Below are positions 54,663 to 62,770 of a stretch of DNA of 64,000 nucleotides, in pieces. Source of the DNA: CBDHEY01 sp965262305 (GTDB lineage: Bacteria > Pseudomonadota > Gammaproteobacteria > Pseudomonadales > Cellvibrionaceae); assembly GCA_965262305.1 (NCBI GenBank), contig CBDHEY010000002.1:1426001-1490000 (forward strand), written 5' to 3'. Positions within the stretch are counted from its first letter, which is position 1, and every line of letters starts with the position of its first letter. The translations under genes were made by a program, and so were the position numbers. Below the pieces are notes generated by a model, which ran no database searches, was not told where the DNA came from, and saw only the letters and a program-made list of their open reading frames with translations.

Positions 54663-57548
54663 TTACCCTTGAGCATGTTTTATTTCTAATGGGGATGGGC
54701 AGTATGCAAGTTTTAAGAACTGTGGAAGTTTATATGATCGAATCAGTTGTTTTAGAAGGCGCTCCTTGTAACAATAATTTACGATAGCTAAAATATTTTC
54801 TATAGTTTCCTTCTCACCAATTGTGCTTCTTTGGTCTAGGAAGTTCCGAATTTTATTTGCGCTACTCTCGTCAGTCACACTCGCTTTGTATTGCTCTAAG
54901 CTTACTTCATTAATGCGTATGATAATTTCATTATTCTCCGTCTCCTTTATATGGATAGACTTTTTCTCCATTTTTGAAAAAGGAGTGTGTCTACTCAAAA
55001 CCTTTAAAGAATACTGTCTATTTTCGATGGGGCAATAGCGTGAAGCAATATCATCCAGCTCTTTCAAACTCTGTCTAACAAGATTTTTGGTATACGAATA
55101 CTTAATATGTTTTAAGATAATCGAGGCAATTACTTTATCATTTATACGATCCCTATTTTGTGATAAGGAGTGTCCCATAAACCCATATTGATAGAGATAA
55201 ATGTTTTTCGTGTGTTTTTTAAACGGCTTGAGCCAGCGTTCGTTAACCCGGATGATAAGTGACCCATCTTCCTTTTCTTTAATATATAGCGACTCATTAC
55301 CGATTTCAGGAAATGAATCTTGTTCGCTCAGCGCATATAAGCTGTAATTGTTAAAAATTTTATTATGGTCATTGCCGGTCGGCCAATCTAGTTCATTAAG
55401 CTGTTTTTTAATGCGATCCTCATAAGAGTAGTCTAGCATTCCGAGAATCTTTATTGCTACCCCGTGATCACCTATAGTTTCTCGTTGATCCAAATGTTTT
55501 CGTATTAATTTAATTCGAGACTCCTCTGTTTCAATAAATTCACATAGATCAAAATAAGCCCCATAAGCACAGATGATATAATCTTCCTCGTTCAATTTTT
55601 TAACGTGAAGCTGATGTTTTTCAAATTTCGGAAGTGATTCGTTTTTACCAAGGTGATGTATAGAATATTTTCTACCAAAATAGGGATCAATGCGTAACTG
55701 GAGATCATCTACAAGATCGATTAATTCTTTGATCAGTTTTCCTGTTTTGGTTTCGTTTTCTTGGAGACTTCTTTCGGTGTTAAAAGTTTGGATTAAAAGG
55801 GATTGTTTCTCGTTCTGACTAACGAAAATACTTGTTTCGATGTGATCTTTAAGTTGTGCGTCGCTCTGTACTCCAAGTATAAGTTTTTCTGGTATGAATC
55901 CAAATTTTATATCATAAGGATTAAACACTACACTGTTCTTTGCTTCCGGGTAGACTTCCAGTGCTTTTTTGATATTTTCTTGAAAATTTTCTAAATAATC
56001 CTGGTGCTTCTTGTAAGCGTAGCTTCTGCCAAAATACTTCGTGATATTAGTTTCTAATATACAGAACGATTCGTCAGGTTTTATATTGGGTAGCCATCCC
56101 GATAATTTCGTGTATATGTCTTGTACCACTATGCTGTTTTTGATTTTAATGGCTTGATCAAAATCAATGGGCAGTGGAGCGTGAACCATTGATTTAAAAA
56201 CAATGTCAGACATGATAAGGTGAGCTTCGTTTCCATCTCCCCATGGCTGATAGCTTTCTATTATCGGAATGTATGGCTTTTCTGCATAGTAGGGGGTTTT
56301 ATTGTCTGAGAGTTCAGTGTCGTTAAAAAAATGTACTTTGTCGCCATAGATATCAACAGTGGTGGTTATAAAATCTAGTTCATCGCAAACTTGAAATTCC
56401 GTTGTTGTCAAAAGCTTCAGAATTCTATCTAAATCTGTTTTTAATTGGGATCCTAGTCCTTGTTCTTTTTTTGTGTCTTTTTCAATTTTTGGACTGTATC
56501 CAAGTTTTTTTAAAAATTTTGTCGGATTTTCTGTAAGACTTATTTTTTGAATTTCTTTTGGTGATTTTAACGGCCCGTTAAATTGTGTGATTTCGTTAAT
56601 ATAGTAATGCATGAAGAAAAATACTTTCCGTAAAAGCACTCCGTTAGGTAGTGCTGTATTGTTGTCTTTTTCCCAACGTGCATTTCTTAACCCTATCCCC
56701 TGTCCTACTTGGTCTCCTGATTTGATCTTTGAATAAATGCTGAGTATGGTGTCTTTGTGCGAAATCTTCGCATGTTGATTCTTTGTACCCTTCGGGAAGA
56801 AGGGCTGGATATGTTCGAGGTAATTATAGCTAGACACTCCCGGATATAAGAGCATTTGCATTGAGGGGCCGGCTCTTTGTTGAACCATTTCTTGTTCTTC
56901 GTCCGTCCATTTTTCTGTAGGGTCGAGTTTTCTGAGTCGCACCATCTCTTCTGCAACCCGCTTAATATAATAATGCGCATATGGATGTGCAGAACGCTTC
57001 AAGTCTACGATATAAAAATCAATCGACAGACCATAAACAAAATGGACTTCACATAATATACCCACGTGCCAAGATAAGTCAGGATCGTTCTCAAATACAG
57101 GTGAAATTTGGAGTGGCCCACAAAATTTAGCCATATCCTTGTAGGGATTAATTTCGTTAAGCCACCACCTACTTAGGTCGCAAATCATCAAGGTGAATAA
57201 ACTGTATAGTAAAAAGAATAGAAAAATAATACCCAGTATTAAGCCAAAGAGAGAAGAAGGCCACTCCCATAAAACACTCTCCGACATTAGTGACTGTACG
57301 AAAATAGCTAAGCCATAAATTACGATAATAAAGGTACAAAAATTGAAGTTTATTAAATGTAAAACATAATTGAACTCTTGATTGTCAACGAACGCGTCCA
57401 ACTCATTCTTAAACCAGTTCTTGAGATGAAATTTGAAACCATACTTTGGGCTTTCTAACTGATGTGTTTGTTTCTTCAAGATGTTTGATCTTGTTTCGCG
57501 GAAAAGCCGTTTGCAATAGGCATAAAATCGGTACACAAGCTGGTTCAT
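54663..57548 (-). CDS. Large membrane protein with three C-terminal repeats, unknown family
   Basis: 961 residues. Two transmembrane helices near 68-88 and 97-125, then a large soluble part with no recognised domain. The last 335 residues contain three diverged repeats of about 105 (starting near 626, 733 and 842), each with a YSL..L start, a SLHIKE/IIIRINE strand pair and an ending such as YSYEDRIKKQLNELD; LDQR.TIG occurs in the first and third. Very Lys/Asn/Ile-rich. No function can be named. It faces away from the DUF4114 gene and is probably co-directional with the repeat gene at 57666. Confidence 0.7.
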   Translation of the reverse strand: MNQLVYRFYAYCKRLFRETRSNILKKQTHQLESPKYGFKFHLKNWFKNELDAFVDNQEFNYVLHLINFNFCTFIIVIYGLAIFVQSLMSESVLWEWPSSLFGLILGIIFLFFLLYSLFTLMICDLSRWWLNEINPYKDMAKFCGPLQISPVFENDPDLSWHVGILCEVHFVYGLSIDFYIVDLKRSAHPYAHYYIKRVAEEMVRLRKLDPTEKWTDEEQEMVQQRAGPSMQMLLYPGVSSYNYLEHIQPFFPKGTKNQHAKISHKDTILSIYSKIKSGDQVGQGIGLRNARWEKDNNTALPNGVLLRKVFFFMHYYINEITQFNGPLKSPKEIQKISLTENPTKFLKKLGYSPKIEKDTKKEQGLGSQLKTDLDRILKLLTTTEFQVCDELDFITTTVDIYGDKVHFFNDTELSDNKTPYYAEKPYIPIIESYQPWGDGNEAHLIMSDIVFKSMVHAPLPIDFDQAIKIKNSIVVQDIYTKLSGWLPNIKPDESFCILETNITKYFGRSYAYKKHQDYLENFQENIKKALEVYPEAKNSVVFNPYDIKFGFIPEKLILGVQSDAQLKDHIETSIFVSQNEKQSLLIQTFNTERSLQENETKTGKLIKELIDLVDDLQLRIDPYFGRKYSIHHLGKNESLPKFEKHQLHVKKLNEEDYIICAYGAYFDLCEFIETEESRIKLIRKHLDQRETIGDHGVAIKILGMLDYSYEDRIKKQLNELDWPTGNDHNKIFNNYSLYALSEQDSFPEIGNESLYIKEKEDGSLIIRVNERWLKPFKKHTKNIYLYQYGFMGHSLSQNRDRINDKVIASIILKHIKYSYTKNLVRQSLKELDDIASRYCPIENRQYSLKVLSRHTPFSKMEKKSIHIKETENNEIIIRINEVSLEQYKASVTDESSANKIRNFLDQRSTIGEKETIENILAIVNYCYKERLLKQLIRSYKLPQFLKLAYCPSPLEIKHAQG

Positions 57549-57665
57549 CTATACTATCCGTAAGTGAGATCAAGGAGCTAGTCGAGTCAAGGAGGATACA
57601 ATAATAGTTTAAATGTGATAATCCCGAAGACGGCTTGATCGGTTCAATTGACGCGGTATACTTCC

Positions 57666-58472
57666 TTAGTGTTCTTTATTGGCACTTTTTTCAGCCGCGA
57701 GACTCTTTGCTCCGATCTCTGCGTCAATGCTAGAAAACTCTCCTGCTATGTCGTGGAGAAGTTCGGTGTAACAGCTATCTATTTTGTCAGCCAATGACTT
57801 CCCTGCAGACTTATAAACTTTGTAGGAAATCGTGTCGGCAGGGGACATGCCAAGCATTGCGGATAATTTTTCTCGGTTCTCCTGAAGCATATCAAGTCGC
57901 TCATCCAATGATCCAGACTGTGAAGTCATAGACGATAGATTTTCTGGTGTGTAACCGATTTCGCCGAGTTCAAGAAGCGTAGACTCCATCTGTTTGCTTG
58001 CTACTATGCCTAAGTTCCGTTCAACAAGATTCCCCGTGCCATGTAGGAACGAAGAGAGGGTTTTCGGCTTGAGGTTCAAATCACGTTGAACTCGCTGGAG
58101 CGTTTGGATTGAATCGGTATCTGCCCATTTCCGCGCCACGGTTCCAGCGTGCCTTCCCGCTCCTGTGATAATCCCGGAGATATTTCTACTCGTAAAGCCG
58201 ATTTCTTGCTGTAATTTTATAAAGGAGTGCTGTGTGGAGGAACTGGTTAGGTCACGTACCGCCAATATAAGCTGATTACCTGACCCCGCTAGCATCGCAG
58301 AGATGTTAGCGGGACTAAACCCACAGTTCCTTATTAGATTGCCAATGTCTTTTTCATGACGAATTAGTATGAACTCTGTGTGTTGCAAGTGGATATGCCG
58401 GTCTGGTTCGTTGTAACGTCGTGTAATGCTGGAAATATTTCTTTTAGTAAATCCTAAGTCGTAAATCGACAT
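57666..58472 (-). CDS. Protein of about 41-residue helical repeats, distantly TALE-like in pattern
   Basis: 268 residues. Units start at residues 7, 51, 92, 133 and 173, e.g. GFTKRNISSIT, GFSPANISAMLAGSGNQL, GFTSRNISGIITGAGR, NLKPKTLSSFLHGTGN, GYTPENLSSMTSQSG, each followed by a second helix. The helix-(S/T/A)G(x)-helix layout and GFS.A(N/D)I start resemble TALE-like (BAT) repeats, whose unit is shorter (33-34), and also mTERF repeats. A nucleic-acid binding role is therefore possible but not shown. C-terminus (about 210-268) is helical and charged. It is the last minus-strand gene before the conjugation genes. Confidence 0.6.
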   Translation of the reverse strand: MSIYDLGFTKRNISSITRRYNEPDRHIHLQHTEFILIRHEKDIGNLIRNCGFSPANISAMLAGSGNQLILAVRDLTSSSTQHSFIKLQQEIGFTSRNISGIITGAGRHAGTVARKWADTDSIQTLQRVQRDLNLKPKTLSSFLHGTGNLVERNLGIVASKQMESTLLELGEIGYTPENLSSMTSQSGSLDERLDMLQENREKLSAMLGMSPADTISYKVYKSAGKSLADKIDSCYTELLHDIAGEFSSIDAEIGAKSLAAEKSANKEH

Positions 58473-58871
58473 CTAACTCCTGTCGTTTAATTCATCTTCA
58501 TTCCTTATTACCTCCTTTATCGTTAAAAAATCGTTAATTTGACAAAAAATCCTCGAAAGATCATAAATTGATCAATTAGTTTGTTTGGCGGCCGAATTTT
58601 GAACGTAAAACCTAAATTTCCTCAAAAAAGAGTGTTTTTCCGTGCATTTTTTGCGTTGTCACAGAAATAAAATGGCGCAACACAAACATTTTTATCCAAG
58701 GAATGCTTTCTGGCGTTAGGGCTAAAGGTCTTTTGTGAGGGCTGATCTTAGCCTGACTTCTCACTCAAAAAGTGGGATTTACATGGCGGTTTGACGTGCT
58801 CAAAAGGCACTAAAAGCCGCCTTATTTTCAACCTAGAGACATTTACAAAATGATTTATAAGGGGAAATACG
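58473..58871. other. Intergenic leader region of the transfer gene set
   Basis: Divergent between the repeat protein and the transfer genes. AT-rich promoter-like sequence at the left, and the hairpins CACT-CAAAA-AGTG (58762-58774) and the stem at 58785-58821 at the right. No gene. Confidence 0.4.
58785..58821 (+). terminator. Leader hairpin, possible attenuator
   Basis: GGCGGTTT and AAGCCGCC pair (one G-T), with an inner GTGC/GCAC stem, followed by TTATTTT. It lies 50 bases before the next gene, so it may attenuate rather than end transcription. Confidence 0.45.
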
Positions 58872-59177
58872 ATGGTTTCAGATTCATTACTTTTGGCGGC
58901 TATTCAAGTGGGGTATGGACTCTCAACGGTCGTAGCTCTGGCAGCTTACTGGAGCCAAACAAAGGTTCTCTACACCTCTTTTAAGCTCGGACACAGCTCT
59001 ACCGACGTGTCACTGCTTTCATACGGCACATGGTGTGTGTGTGCGGTTTTTAAGCTGGGGTTTGCAGTCTATTTGGCCAATCAGTGGTTGATGATCGTTG
59101 CTAGTTCAGTCGATCTTTTTTTCAACGTTCTTATTACATCGTTCATCGTCCTTATCCGACGGAATCATCAGCGGTGA
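58872..59177 (+). CDS. Small three-helix membrane protein, SemiSWEET/PQ-loop-like
   Basis: 101 residues with three hydrophobic helices. The arrangement AAYWSQTKVLYTSFKLGHSSTDVSLLSYGTW fits a PQ-loop-type first helix and SVDLFFNVLI the third, as in SemiSWEET sugar carriers, but the Pro-Gln is Ser-Gln. It sits at the head of plus-strand genes leading to the coupling ATPase and relaxase, and may be a membrane part of the transfer module instead. Confidence 0.55.
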   Translation: MVSDSLLLAAIQVGYGLSTVVALAAYWSQTKVLYTSFKLGHSSTDVSLLSYGTWCVCAVFKLGFAVYLANQWLMIVASSVDLFFNVLITSFIVLIRRNHQR

Positions 59178-59239
59178 GTTTCAACATAAAAATCTTAAGT
59201 TCATCACTATAAATCCAACCAATTTGCGAGGAATTTCTC

Positions 59240-59473
59240 ATGACTGAAAAACGATTTATACCCGACAGCGCGCATATGGAAGTCCTTATTCATTCCATTA
59301 AATCCAACTGTGAACGTGAATCTAAGGGCTATGCAAAGATGCGTTTTACGGAGCAGATTGACAAGGTGAGAGAAGGAATGCCCAACGAAGTAGTTGATGA
59401 GTTTATGCAAATTGCACATCAGTATGGGTACAAGCCAATTGGGCACCATGTGAAAACGATGGATTCGCAATAA
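59240..59473 (+). CDS. Small hypothetical protein of the transfer region
   Basis: 77 residues, cytoplasmic and helical, ATG after GAGGAA. No recognised family. Contains FTEQIDKVREGMPNEVVDEF. Its place between membrane proteins of the transfer set suggests an accessory role. Confidence 0.55.
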   Translation: MTEKRFIPDSAHMEVLIHSIKSNCERESKGYAKMRFTEQIDKVREGMPNEVVDEFMQIAHQYGYKPIGHHVKTMDSQ

Positions 59474-59573
59474 TGTTTTGCACGACATGACACTTGGATG
59501 TGTCTTGGTACTTCATCCTGAGATCACAGGGAAAGCGCATCGAAGGTTTTTTTATTTGCAAGAGGAAACATCC

Positions 59574-60347
59574 ATGAGTAAACCACAAGAGTCAATTAAC
59601 ATGTTGAAAGATGCCATGATGCACTCGCCCAAAATTTCTTTGTTCCAAGGGGCGGGGTTATTTGTCATGGATACGCTCTCAAGTCTGACATTGCCGCTCA
59701 TCCGAAGAAAATTTGGAGAGCGTTTTTTTAGTCCCTTCTGGGTTATCGTAATGATGGTTGCAACACTCGCCATCTGTTCCATTTACAACGTCGATATAAA
59801 AATAATATCGATCTATATGGGTATTTTATCGTTGGTTTGTTTCTATCATTTTATCACGATTGTGATTCGCAACTATCGTGATGAGATTTGGCATACACGC
59901 TTTGAAGGTGAGAGTATTTTTTCTCCCTTGTTTCGTTTTTTACCCAAAGGAACTCACCATTGGTGGGTAGAAAGTGTCTATGAACCCTTGATAGTTTTCC
60001 TATTAGGTACTCTCGTTTATCTTTTTCTTGATCCGGGTCTCGGTTCAATTTTTTCATTGTCATCAGTAGCGATGTTAATTCGCTCCCGTTTTCGCTATTG
60101 GCTATGGCGACAAGAGATTCTCGATGAGCGTGATTTGATGATCGAAAGTGAATTCAAATTGGCAGCGATCAATGGGCAATCATCGGAAGAAAGTAAAGGT
60201 TTTATTGTGAAAAATGCCGCTCACATGAAGCCCAGTGAAAAGCGTGCGAAAGCGCGACGTATGTTTACTGACGAAGAAATGCAAGAACACTTCCCTCAAG
60301 CGCCTAAAGACTTCTCTCACGTAAACGCAAGCACACAATTGCAATAG
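59574..60347 (+). CDS. Membrane protein of the transfer region
   Basis: 257 residues from the ATG at 59574, preceded by AGAGGAA; an extended frame from 59478 lacks such a site. Two pairs of hydrophobic helices (about 52-95 and 135-170) separated by a soluble loop (RDEIWHTRFEGES), and a long charged cytoplasmic tail. It may pair with the coupling ATPase encoded downstream, but the family is unknown to me. Confidence 0.6.
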   Translation: MSKPQESINMLKDAMMHSPKISLFQGAGLFVMDTLSSLTLPLIRRKFGERFFSPFWVIVMMVATLAICSIYNVDIKIISIYMGILSLVCFYHFITIVIRNYRDEIWHTRFEGESIFSPLFRFLPKGTHHWWVESVYEPLIVFLLGTLVYLFLDPGLGSIFSLSSVAMLIRSRFRYWLWRQEILDERDLMIESEFKLAAINGQSSEESKGFIVKNAAHMKPSEKRAKARRMFTDEEMQEHFPQAPKDFSHVNASTQLQ

Positions 60348-60417
60348 TGAATGAAGTTTACTGACCCGCATTACAAGGACGTAATGCATCCACTTTTTTC
60401 TTATGAGGCATTGCATT

Positions 60418-61011
60418 ATGGCTAACGAATTTCCCGAACATTCTGATTCAAATTTAGGTGCTCAAAATCCAACGGCATCTCCCATACCTAATCGTGATGA
60501 AACGATTAAAACACTCATCGAAGACGTCACTGAAAAACTCGATCAACGCATTCAAGATGCACTTGAAGCAAACCAAACCTCTATCAGCGAGGTTAATCCT
60601 GATTATCACGCTATGGATGTAAGCGCAGTGGCTGAAGAAGTCTGGGAAGCCCTGAATGAAATGGATAATTCTATTGCTGGACAACTGATTAACGGTGCAA
60701 TCTATGGCGTTATTGAAACATCAGCACAAATAGTCGGAGCGACCTACGATGCGCTCGCATCACGCTATGGAGAAAAGCTTACGACAACCATCAATGACAC
60801 TGACAGCTATATCGAGCTAGTGGAGCCAATCGTGAAGGAAGTACAAAACGAATTGCGCATCCCGGTTGAGATGACCAATTCAACACGTGAAGCAATGGTT
60901 GTGGAGCGCGAGGTCAATGATGTTTTAGCAAAATATTTGCAATCCAATGACGGTAAAGACCAACCAGAAACCGAGTCAACTAGAAGCGCAGATAGGGAGA
61001 TCGAACGATGA
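60418..61011 (+). CDS. Hypothetical protein before the coupling ATPase gene
   Basis: About 197 residues from the ATG at 60418, after GAGG at 60405-60408. Acidic, mostly helical, no membrane segment. The start overlaps nothing, while its stop overlaps the coupling protein start (ATGA), so the two are translationally coupled and may interact. No family recognised. Confidence 0.6.
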   Translation: MANEFPEHSDSNLGAQNPTASPIPNRDETIKTLIEDVTEKLDQRIQDALEANQTSISEVNPDYHAMDVSAVAEEVWEALNEMDNSIAGQLINGAIYGVIETSAQIVGATYDALASRYGEKLTTTINDTDSYIELVEPIVKEVQNELRIPVEMTNSTREAMVVEREVNDVLAKYLQSNDGKDQPETESTRSADREIER

Positions 61012-62543
61012 GCCAAACAGTCAATCAGAAAGACAATTGGGATATGAATATGCCCTTACTGTGGTTTTCGCAAAAAGATGCTTGGACACTTAACGATGCG
61101 ACCAAAGGGCTTCAAATTTGGGGACAAACAGGCAGTGGTAAAAGTAGTGCTTCAGGCAAAGCAATCGCTAAAGCTTTTTTAAAAGCGCAATGCGGAGGAC
61201 TGGTGCTATGCGGGAAAGTTGGAGAAGCGGAGCAATGGCTTCAATACGCACATGAGACCGGAAGAGAAAACAGCATTATTCATGTCAAAGAGGAAGGCGA
61301 TTTTCGGTTTGACTTTCTCGATTATGAAATGACCCGTGAAGGTGGTGGTGACCCGGAAAATATCCTCGATTTATTTATTAAAGTAATCGAGTTAGCGCAA
61401 AAGTCCGATATGTCCGGTGGTGAAAATGCTTACTTTTATGACGAATGTAAAGCCCTACTTCGCACAGTTATTTTTATATGCACCGAAGCATTCGGTCGCG
61501 TATCGCTGGTCGATGTGTATAACATCATTTCTTCAGCTCCCACTTCGATTGAAGAAGCACAATCCGAAGAGTGGCAACAAAGCAGTGAATGCTTTGCAGC
61601 TCTCCAACAATGTAATCAAAACGAAAAAGAAAAACAGCAACAACTTGGCGAACATTATCCGGGTAATCATGAACTGGATATGAGTGCGCGTTATCTGTTG
61701 CGTTCCTTTCCTCGCTATGGAGATCGTTTACGCTCCTCCATTACATCAATCTTTACCTCAGCAGCTGACCCGTGGCTACGAGGAAAACTTCGACAATTAT
61801 TTTGTCGTAAGCGAGATGAAATCAATCCTTTGACTGGAGAAACCGGGTTTTATCTCGACCCTGATCACTGCAAAGACGGTGCGATTTATCTCTTCGATTA
61901 TCCCGTCAAGTCTGGACTAACCGGACGGCTTTCTCAAAGTTTATACAAGCTGGTATGGCAACAACATTTTGAACGAAGAAATCTCGAAAAAGATGGTGGC
62001 AGGCCGGTGTTCTTATTTGTGGATGAGGCACAATTATTTCTTGATCCGCAAGATCAAGCCTTCGCGCAAACTGCCCGGTCATCGCGCGTGTTAACCGTCC
62101 TGTTAAGTCAAAACCAAAGCAATTATCACGAAGCATTGGGACGTGGAAATGGTGAACGTGGGAAGCAGCTCACCAAGTCGTTATTGGGCAATTTGGCAAC
62201 CACAATTCTTCATGCCAATGATGAAGATATGGCGGAGTATGGGAGCAAGAAGTTTGGCACTCAATGGCAGTTCAGACCGTCCATGACAAAAGGGGAATCG
62301 GCGGGTACTTCGATGAGCCATGGCGAACAAGGCAATGCTGGAAGCAATGATGGAACGAGCAGCAGCCTCACCTACAACGAACAGGAACGACGCGTGATAG
62401 AGCCGCGCGAATTTGGACTGCTTCGCACAGGTGGCGAAGAAAATAATTACGTTGTCGATGCACTGGTTCATCAGGCGGGTCGGGTGTGGAATGCGACCAG
62501 CAGCAATTATCTATTCGTTGAATTTGATCAGCGTGATGTATGA
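61008..62543 (+). CDS. VirD4/TraD-like type IV coupling ATPase
   Basis: 511 residues. Walker A GQTGSGKSS (39-47), Walker B VFLFVDEAQ (about 332-340) and the following VLLSQNQSNY match FtsK/HerA-type coupling proteins. The N-terminal transmembrane anchor of VirD4 is lacking, which may be supplied by the upstream membrane protein. It would bring the relaxase-DNA complex to a secretion channel, whose genes are not in the window. Confidence 0.8.
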   Translation: MSQTVNQKDNWDMNMPLLWFSQKDAWTLNDATKGLQIWGQTGSGKSSASGKAIAKAFLKAQCGGLVLCGKVGEAEQWLQYAHETGRENSIIHVKEEGDFRFDFLDYEMTREGGGDPENILDLFIKVIELAQKSDMSGGENAYFYDECKALLRTVIFICTEAFGRVSLVDVYNIISSAPTSIEEAQSEEWQQSSECFAALQQCNQNEKEKQQQLGEHYPGNHELDMSARYLLRSFPRYGDRLRSSITSIFTSAADPWLRGKLRQLFCRKRDEINPLTGETGFYLDPDHCKDGAIYLFDYPVKSGLTGRLSQSLYKLVWQQHFERRNLEKDGGRPVFLFVDEAQLFLDPQDQAFAQTARSSRVLTVLLSQNQSNYHEALGRGNGERGKQLTKSLLGNLATTILHANDEDMAEYGSKKFGTQWQFRPSMTKGESAGTSMSHGEQGNAGSNDGTSSSLTYNEQERRVIEPREFGLLRTGGEENNYVVDALVHQAGRVWNATSSNYLFVEFDQRDV

Positions 62544-62607
62544 AAAAACCACCATCCATTGTACCCCAGAGTTAATCAATAACTGGGTTGAATTGTATGG
62601 GATTTGA

Positions 62608-62694
62608 AGGCGTCTCCGTCACGCTGCAACTCACGGTCACTGTGGGTTTAACGTGACGGTTAAAACCTAAGGGCAACGCTTAGGGGAGACGTCT
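62608..62694 (+). other. Three-way-junction element between coupling and relaxase genes (oriT or structured RNA candidate)
   Basis: A 10-bp outer stem AGGCGTCTCC / GGAGACGTCT (62608-62617 and 62685-62694, one G-T pair) encloses two stems that abut it: GTCACG/CGTGAC (62618-62623, 62652-62657) and CCTAAG/CTTAGG (62666-62671, 62679-62684) with loop GGCAACG. Only 8 bases separate the two inner stems. Confidence 0.55.
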
Positions 62695-62770
62695 GTATGA
62701 TTTTAATTGTGGGGTTCGTGGGGAAGCTTTATGCAGTTTATTAAGTTGAAAAGCTGGAGAGATTCGTCAA

